A stretch of DNA of 64,000 nucleotides from Harmothoe impar (taxonomy: Eukaryota > Annelida > Polychaeta > Phyllodocida > Polynoidae). The notes beneath the pieces were generated by a model. It worked only from the letters and a program-made list of their open reading frames with translations, ran no database searches and was not told the origin of the DNA. A program made the position numbers and the translations under genes. Shown one piece after another: positions 23,981 through 38,600 of the stretch. How positions within the stretch are numbered: the first letter of the stretch is position 1; the number at the start of each line of letters is the position of its first letter. The stretch is taken from NCBI GenBank assembly GCA_947462335.1, contig OX381718.1, positions 39,834,976 through 39,898,975 on the forward strand, given 5' to 3'.

Positions 23981-26900
23981 TTTTCGAAATACACATTGTT
24001 AATGGCTTTGTGAGTGTAGACAGTGTATCTTCGTTGTTAACATTGATATATATGTATACATTGATAGTTAACAAAGTAAATGTCCTACATTGTATAAATT
24101 CCTTGGCACCTAAAGCAAAATATGTCGTTATTCTGGGTTAACCTCTCAGAAGTTGGTGATTAACGGTTGGGATTATTCCGAAGGCTGAGTGGCCCAGTGG
24201 GGGATTATCATTGTTGCCCTCAAAGACTTGGGACTTGTTACGACTAATTCTCACATTATAAATGGCATATACACATGTGAATGAGTATAATGACCCCCGT
24301 AATTCTTAAAATGTATGCGAAGACTAAATTTTAAAAGTGTAGCTTCGATAGATATAAGAGATTACTGGTTAAAGTGGGAATTTGTGAGTGTCGCTGGCTC
24401 CGAACAGTGGATGACAGGTACAAGTAACATCTCTGTAGCTACCGCATTGAGGGCACATGCTGAAATGATGCATGTATAGATCTGATAGTTCACCGGGGGA
24501 TTATTCGGATGTGATTATGTCCATAGAAATTATCGTCCTTTTCTGTATGAATTCACCCAATGGTTCTTCATAGGGTTTAAAGTGCTTGAGTGAAAGGTGT
24601 GATGGCATTGGTTTCAACAAAAGCATTTTGCTGTGGCTTTCAACCACCGAGTATGCGTGTGCATGAAAGAAAATGGTAATGGAAGATACAGAAGAGGATT
24701 AAAAGAAATGTCATGAAATATTACCATGTCCTCTGCTTTTGTGAGGAAATCTCATATTTAACAAAGGCTGTAAAAATATGAGCTACGAAAAAGGTGTTGA
24801 GTGAGAGCTTGCCTGTATATTTGTTATTATCGGTGATAAGTGAGGAAACAATAGATTATTTTTGTAACATATAAATAGATATGTAAATATAACTGTTCAT
24901 ATAAACAATATAGAATTGGTAAAACATAGCAGCTTTACCAAGTACAATTTGGTCACAGTATGCTAGTTTGTCTATTCATAGTTACAATTGAGGTTTTCAT
25001 TGAAAGAAATGTATTTCTATCATCCATGCACATTCATATATATGCACCATCTATTTAGTGTATTGTATCTAAGTGTGTGGTTTACAAAATCCTGATGAAT
25101 TGTGGTAGACTCATAAAAAAAGGACAGTGGGACACCCAGAACAATATGTGTAACGCTTAACTCTTTTTTTTTAATAGGTAAGTGTATCCCTGATGAAATT
25201 AAGACTTTTTAAGACTTGTTAATTACACATTAAGACGATCTATTCCCCAAGTGTAAAGAAAGATATTCATAGAATTGAGAGTGTCGCACGCGAAACACAA
25301 ACAAATAACAGTTAGTTTAATCATAATGTGTGCAAAGTTCTTAGCTTTTGTTTGCCCACATTTAAAGAGATTTTAAGGTTTAAACCTGGTGTTTTTCTTG
25401 AAGACTATTTATTCATGTATTAATTGTTGTTAAGGTTGTATTCAGTTCAATTTTTGTTTGTATATGTAATATTATGACTCATTGATCTCTTGTAAATTAG
25501 GCTGAGTGAATGTTGTAGTAAATGTTTGAAAGGGAGTATCGAAGAAATTATATCAACTGCCATTTGTGATCACTACAGTGTATATGGCTAATATATCACC
25601 TATTGGAGAACGAATCTACAGTACACTGAATATATTGTAAAGGTTTGGGGAAGAGCCAAAACTCGGTATAGATGCTGCCATGGCTGCATTAAATATCATA
25701 GTGTGAGTAAGTATGAAAAAGGTCTATATTGTACATTCGTGACCCCAATATGACAAAATATGAAAAGTATGTAAAAAGAGTAACACCCATATATATATAT
25801 ATATATATTTGTATATAGAGAACACAGTGCAGGGCCCTGCATTTTGGTCTCAAAGGCATATTGAAGATGGAAAATAATTTAAACCCTACTACATAATTAA
25901 TAGGTACCCTTTTCTCTTTTTAATACGTTTTTATTTGGTCTAGGTTACACGTATTCAATGAATTCTTTGTTCAACCACAAAGTAACCAAGGGAAAAAGTA
26001 AGGCAACTTCACTCCGATCATTATCTCTCAAGTACAATTACAAACCTTTTAATTTATTATTGTGATTATAAAAGGGTGCCACACAAAAACACAAATAGAT
26101 CTATACTATGTGAGTATACATCATTTGCAGTGTATTTCTCCTTAATGTGGTTGAATGGTATGGAGGCTATGAATGTAGAATATGTCCACTGCACATAGAA
26201 AATGATATATGTTGGTATTGGGTATTCAGCATTGCAATACAGTTTGCATTTAGAAATGAATTAAATTGAAAGCTGCACAAAAGGAATGATGTATGAAAAC
26301 TTGTAGGACTCTGACTACCGTATATTGAACTCAATCACTCTGTTCCTGTTACTTTGATAGTTAGGAAATTGACGCGCAAACATAGTATTCATCTTTTTAT
26401 TGAATGTAAGTCTCTTGTTTTGCATTTTGTTGCTTGACCGCTTGTTTACTTCGAGATATTATAGTAACAGCGAATACTTATTTCATTCAACCCCTGTTAT
26501 CACCTGGTAGTTTGTATAATACTTAGGTTTATTTATAGCCAAGTTTGCTTTTTAGGTGGAAGGGAGACCCCTGCTTCCACTAGTTTTTATTATTTCACTT
26601 CAGAATATTCCAGAATCTTCACTGTTCAAATCATTTCTGAGAAAGAAAGAAACATGCTCGCCTGCCATATGTTGGCGATAAAGGTAACCAAACTTTTCAA
26701 AAATCGATCACTGAACATTGAACAGTTGTTGATATTTTATTTGTAATTTATGAACTCGGTTTGGGCTGTACAACAGTTTTCAAACTTAATTTATACTCAG
26801 TGGTTTTATCAATGATATAACTCTTAATTCTAATTTCTATGTTTGCCATATTAGCGTATCAAACATATGTGGACTGTACAACAGTCGGTATTTACTAATA

Positions 26901-27300
26901 CAGTTTAGTAATCATGACTACATGCAAAGAATGCCTTAGTAATCGGAATTATACTAGTCCTGGACCAATAAAACATTTCAGGTCTGGATACGGATGTTTA
27001 CTTCATAGACCAATGTAAAAGATTTGAACCAATATCCCTTGAACCTGGGATTATATGACGCATCAGAATAACGCAGAGCCGATTATGATTGAGAACTGGA
27101 AAATGAAGCAAGCAATAGTGTATCCTTATTGTGTTCTATGCCAAAATAAAATTGAAAAATGTTGGGTCACAAGCCAACTTCTGTGGTGTACAATACGTAA
27201 TTAAGGAAATGACAAAAAAATATTTGGTTTGAATGTTCACCTGTTGTGTTTACAAGTTAGTCCTAAGCAGTGCCATCACATCAACATCAATATAATGATT
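23981..27300 (+). other. Probable long 3' UTR and flank of the ZNF800-like gene
   Basis: AT-rich, repeat-poor sequence follows the stop codon with no open frame of note. Candidate AATAAA signals occur, for example near 27145 (CAAAATAAAATTG). The absence of mobile elements over 3 kb, unlike elsewhere in the window, fits transcribed UTR. The true end cannot be fixed from sequence alone. Confidence 0.4.
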
Positions 27301-27530
27301 AGCCCTTTAATGGCTGCATATTGCTTTGATACATTATGCCCTTTGTCAGTATAATGCATGAATGTAGCCCAGGCGCGTAAATCACCAGTGCTGTATTCAT
27401 GTATAATACGCACCTTACTGGGTACAATTATACACCCCTGATGGGTCGGCATGATTGCAGCCCTGGCGAGTTGACTCGCAAAGGACACGGCACATTAAAG
27501 CACTATGCTGACCATAAAAGGTTAAAAAAG
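27299..27530. repeat. Dispersed hairpin repeat, copy
   Basis: Begins TAGCCCTTTAATGGCTGCAT and continues through AATGCATGAATGTAGCCC, AGTGCTGTATTCATGTATAA, GGGTCGGCATGATTGCAGCC and GGCGAGTTGACTCGC. This is the block order of the family. Confidence 0.7.
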
Positions 27531-28035
27531 GGACGTGTAGAAGAAAGATATGCTTGTTGTATGCAAATGATGAGTAACAGTAGAAGGGTGTACTTGATGT
27601 ATGGACACAAAGTTTTGAATATACTATGTAAATGAGTTATTGTCATAGATTTCGATTCGCAAGTCATACTGAAAATTCCCTGACTGTAATTTCTGCTTGA
27701 TAATTATTTATACTATACTGTTAAAGGTTTGAATTATTAAAAAAATCATGGATTTGATTTGGGGAGTCAGTAGTTGAAGAGCATGCCAGTAAGTGTTCAC
27801 GGTCGACTCACCGCCAATACAGTTGAACTAGTGGTTTAAGCATTTGAATATATGTCCTAGGTAATTAACATTGGGAATGCAGATGTTCAACATACTTCAA
27901 GAGCATGTAAAGAATAAGTTCAATAACTATTAAATTTAGTTTTGTAGCTTCTATTTCGTATTGAACAAGTTGACGACGTAGACAAACAACGAAACAGGAT
28001 TTTATTCCTTGGCGTCTCCAGTTGATTGGATCATT

Positions 28036-28172
28036 GACCCCTTTAAGGGCCGCATAGTGCATTAATGCATCATGCCCTTTGGTCGTAATGATGCATGAAT
28101 GCAGCCCTAGAGATAACAAAAACTTGCCAGTGCTGCATTCAAGCATAGCATCATGCATTCATGCACCCTGAC
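28036..28172. repeat. Dispersed hairpin repeat, copy
   Basis: CCCCTTTAAGGGCCGCATAG, TGCATTAATGCATCATGCCC and ATGATGCATGAATGCAGCCC are followed by the mirrored GTGCTGCATTCAAGCATAGC. A clear copy. Confidence 0.75.
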
Positions 28173-30932
28173 GACCAAGAATTGATTACAATTCATGTAG
28201 AAATCTGTATAAAAAGAAGCTGTGTACAGTGTGTTGTGTCGTAAGACAAAGAGTGCTAGGTCGGGGGGGGGGGGCTGGAGTCGTTTGATGTTACCAAGTG
28301 TTTTATTTCTATTTAAATAAGAATTGTCCTTGTTGATGGTCGTGTGACATGAATTCTCAACGATGGAAATGAATAAAAAGTTATCCAAATATAAATGGCT
28401 GCTGCGTTTCCTTTATCAAATGTCATTAACTTGTCCTTTATTGATAATAGACTGCAAATATCGAGCTGAAATGGACAATATACTCAAAAGAAATTTCTGT
28501 AATCCGCACCAAACATATTCTGGAACTCAACTGTAAATTCCCGCGCATAAACCAACACAGGGAATGATTGTTAGGACTTAGTCTTAAAGTGACATAATCA
28601 CCGACCGTGTGCCACTCACAATTCTAGTTCTGTTCTACTAGTCTACTATGTGGTTAAGTGCGAGTGGTGAGATTGCCCCTTTAAGTACTGTTCTATAGCA
28701 CAGTAAAAACCCTTGTATTCGCCGCCTTAGAGTTGCGGTTTACATGCCTGTTCCCACGTTTTTCTCTTGTCAAGTCTAGCGTACTTCAATCTCAATTTTC
28801 CCAGTTCTTTCGCACGTTTGCAAGAAAACAAAAGTATCTTATCGTTTCCTACACATCCATATATACTTTATTGCTTCTGGGAGGAATAACTGAAATGAGA
28901 CCATGTGCACTTGAGCCAGTTGTCAAAAGATATGACCTATTTAACAACACTTGAAAATGTTACCCGATATAAAAAAAAGAATTCCTAGCCTACTGCTGAC
29001 TGGGGTCGGTAATAATTGAGATTGACTTAGACTCGACAAAGAAAGAAGTACCATATAACCCCGCTTTTAAGACATTTTATTTGGATTTATTTTTTTCACA
29101 AGACAAAGACTTTTCCCAGAAGTTGGGGGGTCGTTTTAAAGGCGGGGTTTAAATACAATAGCTTAAAGATAAATCGAATTTAATTCCTTTTTTCCTACAA
29201 GACGATTTTTTTTCTCAAACTAGGGGGGTTTAACGGTACATAGGGAACCTCCTACAGAGAGGTACGAGATGACGTGTTTTGGTGATCTTTAGCCTGTACT
29301 CCAATCAATGATGAATTGGAAATTACCGGGTATATTTCTGCATGTATAATGTATATACCATAGTTATAGTGCCTTAATAGAAGCAGCAAACAACTCAAGG
29401 AAAAAATCCACAAACAAGTGTTCCCATATGGCAGTGCGTTTATTATCAATCCAACCATAATCAGAAAATCCTTCATCGCTCGGTCCCTCGAGTGCAGCAC
29501 GGAAAGCAATGAGGTTTTATGTATTCAGTTTTATTTTTGGCACAAAACAGACCAAGAATCACATGTTTGGACAAAGCCCAGGTTCACAGAAATATGTGGA
29601 ATGCCGTATGATTTACATGTAAACTTAAAGTTAAAACACCCTAATGTTTATATACATTTATGTATTCTACCTTAACCCTTAAACCTGCGAGTCAGATTTC
29701 CTAATTTCATATCTATAAATAGCATTCTTGGACGGAATATGTATACCACTGCCCTAAGATCAAACAATTGCAATGTTATTCTCCCTTTTAGATGTTATAC
29801 TCTACAACTGAAATACATATTTTATATAATGTCTTACTGGAAACAATGTAGCGATAATAAACAGTGTACAATATCTCTGGAATGTTACAACACATTCTAG
29901 TTTTAAATTTTTTGTTTCAGGTACCTTTCTTTTACACATTACTGGGAAAAAAACAATTCATCAGACAGCAGTGCAAAACAGCTTCGACAACCAATACTGG
30001 ACAAAAAGCAGGTTTCAACTTTGCCCCATGGAATGATAAATACATATACGTTGGACGGAGACGAGATGTCACAGAAGTCGATGCTAATCGCGGAATAATA
30101 GATCGGCCGGTTGCGTAGTTTGACCAAAATTGTGAAGTCTAGATATCACACGAGAATTGCTACAAACAGGGATCACGCGAGCATGGTGGCTGCAGCAACA
30201 TCTCAGTTGTGTAGGGACGGAACCGGGTTCTCCTAACTATTTGTAAATAACAAGGGAGATATTTACATATAACTTGTGAGAGGCAGATGTCCTTCACTTA
30301 AATGGCATCAAGTACATACGATGACATAAAGCTAAGTCCATCTGCATAAATGACTGATATCACTCGAAAAATGATTGATTCCTTATGCGGTACTGCTTAA
30401 CTATGTCCAAGTTACTAAGTATAATCTAAGACAGGCAAGTTTAACATACAATCAGCGGTCAATATTGAGTAACCTGTGTCGACATGTTATATCACATACA
30501 TTGCCGTATAATACGTAAATGGGTATCCGCAAAACAGGCTTAAAGCGTCATAACTGTCTTATCATCATAGGTTTTATAAAGTCTGTCGTCACATGTGTAT
30601 GTCTCTCTGCAATGTGTATGTTGACATCTGGTCATCTACTTTATTTTAAATGAAATGCTAACAAGATTTTAATGTGTAGCAGGTGTAACATTTTCTCTGT
30701 TGAACGCACTGTGTTCACCGATGTAAACCCCTGTATCTAGTGTAGGCCATTGCGCCACTTTCTCTCTTTACATACACGTGTAGTGTAGTCCAAAGTGGTG
30801 GTTCTTTAAGAGCTATGTAGTGCACGCATATCACATATCTTTGATTAGAGACAGCAACTATAGCTCAAAAGCTTCAAATAAAATATTTTATACCAGTAAC
30901 CGCATGAATAAAACAAAGTAAAATATTACGTA
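28173..30932. other. Intergenic stretch, nothing recognised as coding
   Basis: AT-rich. It holds a G-run near 28264 and the element at 29048. A GC-richer patch at 29930-30235 follows a gtttcag acceptor-like site and stays open for about 66 codons, but I cannot connect it to any gene. It could equally be part of a 3' UTR. Confidence 0.4.
29048..29239. mobile_element. MITE-like element, about 192 bp
   Basis: Left end GTACCATATAACCCCGC; the right end in reverse complement is GTACCGTTAAACCCCCC. An internal inverted pair (CCCCGCTTTTAA against TTTAAAGGCGGGG) supports a foldback. The ends are imperfect. Confidence 0.5.
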
Positions 30933-31249
30933 TACCGTATTCGACATAATAAGCGCACAGTGCGCTTAAAACTAAAATTCAAACTAAAAAAAACAAAACA
31001 AATTTTAATCCTAATAAGCGCACACCCTCCACCAGTTTTTTCCCTAATCATTTTGCTGTTGGAGTACCGTTATCAACATAATAAACAAATAGTGCATTAA
31101 ACAATTTATCCCTGACACAATTTTAGTAGTAAGGAATTAATTTTGACTCAAAATTTGATATATTTTGGGCATTTTATTGTCTAAAAGCAGTCCAAAAAGA
31201 GGGGTGTGCGCTTATTAGGGGATGTGCGCTTATTACGTCAAATACGGTA
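30933..31249. mobile_element. MITE-like element, 317 bp
   Basis: Terminal inverted repeats of about 26 bp: TACCGTATTCGACATAATAA at the left and, in reverse complement, TACCGTATTTGACGTAATAA at the right, both continuing GCGCAC. It is flanked by TA at the left and by A after the right end, which is compatible with TA target use. No coding capacity. Confidence 0.8.
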
Positions 31250-32611
31250 AGCCTATTACCACATGTATATACACATCATCCCATCCATATATAATCGCTA
31301 AGATAATTCAGAAACAAAGCGTATATCTTTCTTACTAGTATTGCTTCACCATTATGACATATATACATGGTAATGTTCTAAGTATGTCAAATAGTCCCTT
31401 CTTTTATTTTCTATCCAACTTTCTTCTCTCTGGATAAAAATTCACTCTATTAACATGCAATATCAGCCTATAATCATGTTATAACACCCAGCATTAATAA
31501 CCAACAGCATCAACCCAAGAGGGCACAAGTAACAAGTAACGAGGATGGACGGAATTGCCCGGCAAGATTAACACCGCCAAGCATCTCTACAATCATACGC
31601 GATATATTAAAACATTAAAGCTTTTCACAAACATTTGAAGACTATATACAGACAGGTTTATGCTAAAAACAAGACACCTTCTTTGATTATGCGACACTTC
31701 TAATATAGTGGACGGATAAATGCAAACATAATTTACTTCATATATTTACTTGCCAGACTTATACTTTTATTGTGCAAAGATAAATCTATTACTTCACTTT
31801 TGCAATTTATACTCTGGTACCCAGATGTAAGACAGTTTTAGTATATATATATTTCTTCTTCTAAAACATGATAAAAATGCATCCCTATCAAAGCATGATG
31901 CTTTCACATGGGAATACATTTTTACCAGTGCATTTTTATCTAAACTAATCACATTATTTACAAAGCCCTATAACATGCTTATGATAAACAAGAGAAGAGT
32001 TTCAAGTCATTTCTTTTCATGAAGAGACTCTATTAAACTACTGTTTACTATAGTATTCACTACCCACTATTTGAAGTTATTCAAATAAAAATTTCCTCAC
32101 GAATGTTGCAGCTTAGAATATATGAGATCAATGAATATCTGGGAATGTAGCGAAAAAGTAAAATCCTAATATGACAGGTAAAATGGTTTCCCTGTATTTA
32201 GATTCTAAAACAGCAAAGTGTACCGGGATATTAAAGTGTTCTTGATTAGCTGTGATACGATCTCTATTATCTGTAGCAACTTATCGCAACATTTGCCGTG
32301 GTAGCACCATATCGCGAGATCCCGATATCTTTCTTTTAGTGCAGTAATGGTAAAGCTGCATGAGGTTGATGAATATATAGAGCAGATGGGTACAATCTGG
32401 TATAGGTTAGAAAGTTATGTGAAATGAAATGTTAACAGGTTGGATAAAATAAGAATGAAATAGTGCACTTTGTACAACTCCACTAAAACCATTTGTAAAA
32501 TTATTATTTCCATTGATTTATAATCATAGTTGAACAGTGATGAGCTTGTAGTGATATGACCTGATTTACAATCAGTCCTATATAATGGAACATAACCTCA
32601 TCTCTCACTTT
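31250..32611 (-). other. Probable 3' UTR and flank of ZC2HC1A
   Basis: AT-rich sequence just downstream (minus strand) of the ZC2HC1A stop codon, without repeats or open frames of note. Confidence 0.35.
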
Positions 32612-35600
32612 TCAAAATGTGATTCTTCTAATACCACACTCACAACAGAATTTAGCGTTCGATATGGGATACTTGGTTCCACACTCGTGACAAAAGCGGG
32701 CGGCACTGGAAACCCGGGCACCCTTACCCGAAATTCTTTCTTCACTGTTGCTATGGTAGCCTGATTCATTTCCTCGGAGAGTTCTGTTTCCGGATGGAGG
32801 GCGACGAGTGGAGCGGATGGGTGGGGGCTCTGGACTGGGGCTGTTATACTGACTGTGTCGAGGACTGAAATTGAAAGAATTACAAAGTTAATGCTGCACG
32901 AACTAGAGGATATATTCCTATAGATAAGAGGTGACATCAGGATAAGGTATTTATTATAAAACAATTGGGCATTCAATTACCAGCTAGGGTAAGGTATTGT
33001 GGTATGGAAGTGGTCATACAATTTTGTGATATTGATGTAAATTTTCCAATGTTGGCCGGTTTTTGTTCATTAGGCAGAACACATGTAATTGTGGAACTAC
33101 TGAATAAACGGGATAGACACATTGTGTCTTCTCAAATCAAAAAAAAAAATCAAAAAAATTTTAATTATGAAACCCTATTACTGGTATATTATATTGAATA
33201 TTCGACAGCATTATTTTCTCTATTCGCAATACACTATAAGAAAGAAATTCCATTCCACTTGGTATTCATCTGACAATGTGCATATTTCATACCATTTGAC
33301 CATGAATCAGATATATAACATACATTGCACTTATCATATCACTATAGATAATATTCATTATATCACATTATCTGTATAGAGTTAAGCTATTTACTTAACT
33401 TTTATAGTACTTTGATAGCGAACTGCATCATGAAATGAATGTATATATATCTTCATGATATGTAAATTCAACATCATCATAAAAGAAATGTTGCAAAGGT
33501 TTATATGATATATCGGCAAAAAGTTACTATTCTATTATATAGTTGCTAGACAGGACTATGTATATAGATATATCTACCTACATTAAGGGGAGGCCTTTAG
33601 TTGAGTAATACATGTATATAAAGGACAGGTTAGTTTGCATTCCCCACCAGGAAATATTAGGGAAATTTGAACCAACATAACTAGCAAAATAAGTATGAAT
33701 GAATCATTATGCACCAGAAAGTCACATACTACAAACCTAAGTATTAGCCTGAAGTATTAACAAGTAAAGGAAAAACTTTACAACATTCTAACTCTTTAAA
33801 TATTGAAATTTGAGACATTACTAATCAATTCTTGAAGCAGGCAGAGAGATCCATCTACTACAAACAAAAGTGTTGGTAGTATCCTAACTTCGGTAATTCC
33901 AATAAGATATAAAAGATGTTTGGTTGTTATCTACGACTTTGTCGCAAAGGTTCACAAAAAGAAATTCACTACCGAGGGCTATCTTACTTAGAAATAATTA
34001 TACTTTGATATGAAAAGGAATATCGCAGTAGGTGAGATTGAGCATTCCACCTTATTAAACAGTGTAAACAAAATGATGTGATGTTGTAAGTACCAAAACC
34101 GTAATACACTATAAACTAAGATATTCGATGTATATACTTACTCGCTGTAATCGTCCCTGAATATCAGCAACAAATTCAACAATTTGAGCAACAGGTCACT
34201 TTTACCCACAAATCACAAGTACAATATATGACAAAAGCGATATTCATACTTGTATACAATACTACATACATGTGCCCATTGATCATAACGTTTTCATGAA
34301 ACAAAAATTACACATTTAATCATCAGTTTAAGACATAAATGAACCATATTTAAATGATAATTTAGACTAAGAAAACGATACAAAATGTATATAGCCAAAC
34401 ACGGGAGACTAAAATAAAGCTCTTCCCACATAAAATATTTTGCCACTAGATAATCGGAACTTATTCAATATTACAAAGTACTGTGTGTTAGCCTATGTAT
34501 ACATGTTAAACTTCTTAGTGGCTATGAAACAAAGTTGTGGATTTATCCCTTTGACTCCAAAAGAAAACGTTTGCATTGTAGAATTACTGATTAGTTACAG
34601 ATGTTAGCATAATGATAAAGTAAATATCTAACGAATCACAACAGGCTCAGGGATTTGTTTTTCCTTTGAATAGATCGCATATAACGCTATGTGAACATTG
34701 AACATGGAACAGTTGGAACATATGGAACATTTGGAACATACCCCTACCCTGCCCCTGCCACTGCAGACATTCTCCCCCCCCCCCTGCTGCTACCAGCACC
34801 ACTACATGTACCCCCTCCTCCTCTATATCTACAGACATGATAGTACTCCACCCCCCCTGCTGCTACCAGCACCACTACATGTACCCCCTCCTCCTCTATA
34901 CCTACAGACATGACAGTACTCCACCCCCCCTGCTGCTACCAGCACCACTACATGTACCCCCTCCTCCTCTATACCTACAGACATGATAGTACTCCATTCC
35001 ACCCCCCCCCCCCTTGCTGCTACCAGCACCACTACATGTACCCCCTCCTCCTCTATATCTACAGACATGATAGTACTCCACCCCCCCTGCTGCTACCAGC
35101 ACCACTACATGTACCCCCTCCTCCTCTATACCTACAGACATGATAGTACTCCATTCCACCCCCCCCCCCTTGCTGCTACCAGCACCACTACATGTACCCC
35201 CTCCTCCTCTATACCTACAGACATGATAGTACTCCATTCCACCCCCCCCCCCCTGCTGCTACCAGCACCACTACATGTACCCCCTCCTCCTCTATACCTA
35301 CAGACATGACAGTACTCCACCCCCCCTTGCTGCTACCAGCACCACTACATGTACCCCCTCCTCCTCTATACCTACAGACATGATAGTACTCCATTCCACC
35401 CCCCCCCCCCTTGCTGCTACCAGCACCACTACATGTACCCCCTCCTCCTCTATATCTACAGACATGATAGTACTCCATTCCACCCCCTCCCCCTTGCTGC
35501 TACCAGCACCACTACATGTACCCCCTCCTCCTCTATATCTACAGACATGATAGTACTCCATTCCACCCCCCCCCCTTGCTGCTACCAGCACCACTACATG

Positions 35601-38600
35601 TACCCCCTCCTCCTCTATATCTACAGACATGATAGTACTCCATTCCACCCCCTCCCCCTTGCTGCTACCAGCACCACTACATGTACCCCCTCCTCCTCTA
35701 TATCTACAGACATGATAGTACTCCATTCCACCCCCCCCCCCCCTTGCTGCTACCAGCACCACTACATGTACCCCCTCCTCCTCTATATCTACAGACATGA
35801 CAGTACTCCACCCCCCCTTGCTGCTACCAGCACCACTACATGTACCCCCTCCTCCTCTATATCTACAGACATGATAGTACTTCACCCCCCCCCCCTGCTG
35901 CTACAAGCACCACTACATGTACCCCCTCCTCCTCTATATCTACATACATGATAGTACTCCGTTCCACCCCCCCCCCCCTGCTGCTACCAGCACCACTACA
36001 TGTACCCCCTCCTCCTCTATACCTACAGACATGATAGTACTCCATTCCACCCCCCCCCTTGCTGCTACCAGCACCACTACATGTACCCCCTCCTCCTCTA
36101 TACCTACAGACATGATAGTACTCCATTCCACCCCCCCCCCTTGCTGCTACCAGCACCACTACATGTACCCCCTCCTCCTCTATACCTACAGACATGATAG
36201 TACTCCATTCCACCCCCCCCCCCCCTTGCTGCTACCAGCACCACTACATGTACCCCCTCCTCCTCTATACCTACAGACATGATAGTACTCCATTCCACCC
36301 CCCCCCCCTTGCTGCTACCAGCACCACTACATGTACCCCCTCCTCCTCTATACCTACAGACATGATAGTACTCCATTCCACCCCCCCCCCCCCTTGCTGC
36401 TACCAGCACCACTACATGTACCCCCTCCTCCTCTATATCTACATACATGATAGTACTCCATTCCACCCCCTCCGCCCTGCTGCTACAAGCAACCCTACAT
36501 GTACCCCCTCCTCCTCTATACCTACAGATATGATAGTGCTTCATTCCGCTCTCCTGCTGCTACAGGCTGAAGTACAGCAAGTACTGCTAAGCCCGACATG
36601 TGACCGCCTGAGTTAGTGCTAAAAATTAAAGTTTTAAAGAAATATGATTTTATATTTTTTACAAAAGGAACGCTCTATTCTTGAATTAATCCCTCCTGGC
36701 AAATGTTCATATGTGGAATACATTTCAAATCTTTGGAGGTTGTGCATTGTAGTGCAATATCAGTACAAACTGTATCACCTATGTTGACATGAACTGATCT
36801 GCCAAAGGTTTACTATGGAGAAACTGACCTATGTATGAACTATTGAGGTACTCGTCATACACATGGGAATGGGAACTCTAAGGATAAACACCGAACACAA
36901 ATTGGAGCTGGAAAATGCAGCACCCTAGTGCCAGCTTCCAGTACTACCAATAAGTACCAGTAAGTAAGTAATGTACATGCACTATGGAATTTTTCCTATG
37001 ATACTTATCCTATGTATTTTGTATATACATGTACAATGATATTCAAACATGCACCCTTATGTTTTAGCAGACCGAATAAAGGACCTCACAAAATAACGAC
37101 TGGTTAATACTACACATCTGGACAGTGTGCGTGTTAGCGAGACAAGGGTACTCATAGCGGTATTACGGATGGATTTTTTGTTGTTGTTTTTTTCATAGAT
37201 GGGTAATGGCAAATGAGATTTTCAAATTGAGGAACTTAATCAGAAGATGTAATTTTAATTTTAAGATGTAAATTTAATTTTCAGTTTTAATAAATTCAGC
37301 TTTTATCTTCATAGATTTATTTTTTTTAGTTCATAAAATTTACTGTATGATTTACACCTGGTATTTGAAATAACCCACAAACACCGCTATGGTTAACAAT
37401 AACAGGGGACATGGACAAATGGCCTCCACCAATACAGATATGTCTACCTCCAATGAGACGAGTAGAGTGACGTTGGGTTTCTACCAAACGCCTTGAGCTG
37501 GCGACTATCATCTTCCGCATCAAACATCTCCATTCTTAAGTTTAAACCGAGTTCAAAATAAAGCTAACTCAGATTACATTTGTTACTGTTGGACTACTTA
37601 AATCTAAACACTGCTATAGGAGACATTTATAATCAGAAGATTATCCTAATGTTTAGGGTTGTATTAAAGCCAGTTTAGCATGGGTTGGAGTACTTAGTTG
37701 GGTCACTACTGTAAGAACACTTCCTTCTCCCATTATGCAAGACCGCTTTGTAAAACCATATTACTGTTCTTAAAAAAATTCAAGGAAAAAATGGTATACT
37801 AATTTGCAAAACAGAGACATTATATACCCATACCATAGTTTAATCTCAGTAAAGTATTCACATACAAGATGGTAAGTTGGGCTAACTTAGAATCATATTG
37901 ATAGGCATGTATGATAAATCTATCCAGACACTAACCTGTTGTAGCTGCCTTTGTGAATGCTGTCGTTGCTTGGGTACTTCTTGGAGAGGGCTGATACTTT
38001 CTGTTTAGCGCTCAAGTCGCGGGCGTCTGAGTACCCTTCAGCCGTCCGTCCGGTACGAAGTGCAGCCCCAGTGCCGGGCGACACACTACCATCATATGTA
38101 TCATAGCTGTCCTGTGGGAGGGAAGAAGAGATGTTTAGAACTAGGGCTTTATATCATGACAAATATGACACTATGCTTAAGTACTAGAAATATGTATCCC
38201 ATGGCCCTATTGAATTTCCCACCCTATCTTTTTCTGCCACAACTGACACATTTACTTCATCTTGATACATTTTGAGATGTTAAATTGACTGAGAGAAATT
38301 CAGAAAATAATTTATTATGTTTGAGAGTTTTTTGTGTATCAGTAAATGTATACTTGCCCCATACCCTCTGCTGTTTCCGTTAAGTGTTTGTGTATTTTTT
38401 AATCGATTTCCAGCTTTAAATACAAAAAGAGAATAATAAGGAACTTGCATTCCAAAAAGAAATCAAAATTAGGGGGGAAAAAAACATTTTTAAACATTGA
38501 AATACAATAGTAATTTATCTATAACACTAGTGATTTATCTATAACAAATGTTTTCATCTTAAGAGAACATTCAACAATGAGCAACATCTCAACAAACACA

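Noticed and set aside
29864..30118. 84-codon frame after a gtttcag acceptor-like site
   Set aside because: It cannot be joined in phase to a neighbouring gene and resembles nothing I know; kept only as a note in the intergenic entry.
34647..36616. Many long overlapping open frames on both strands, including one of about 200 codons
   Set aside because: They are translations of the stop-free minisatellite unit in several frames at once, with no splice context or start consensus.
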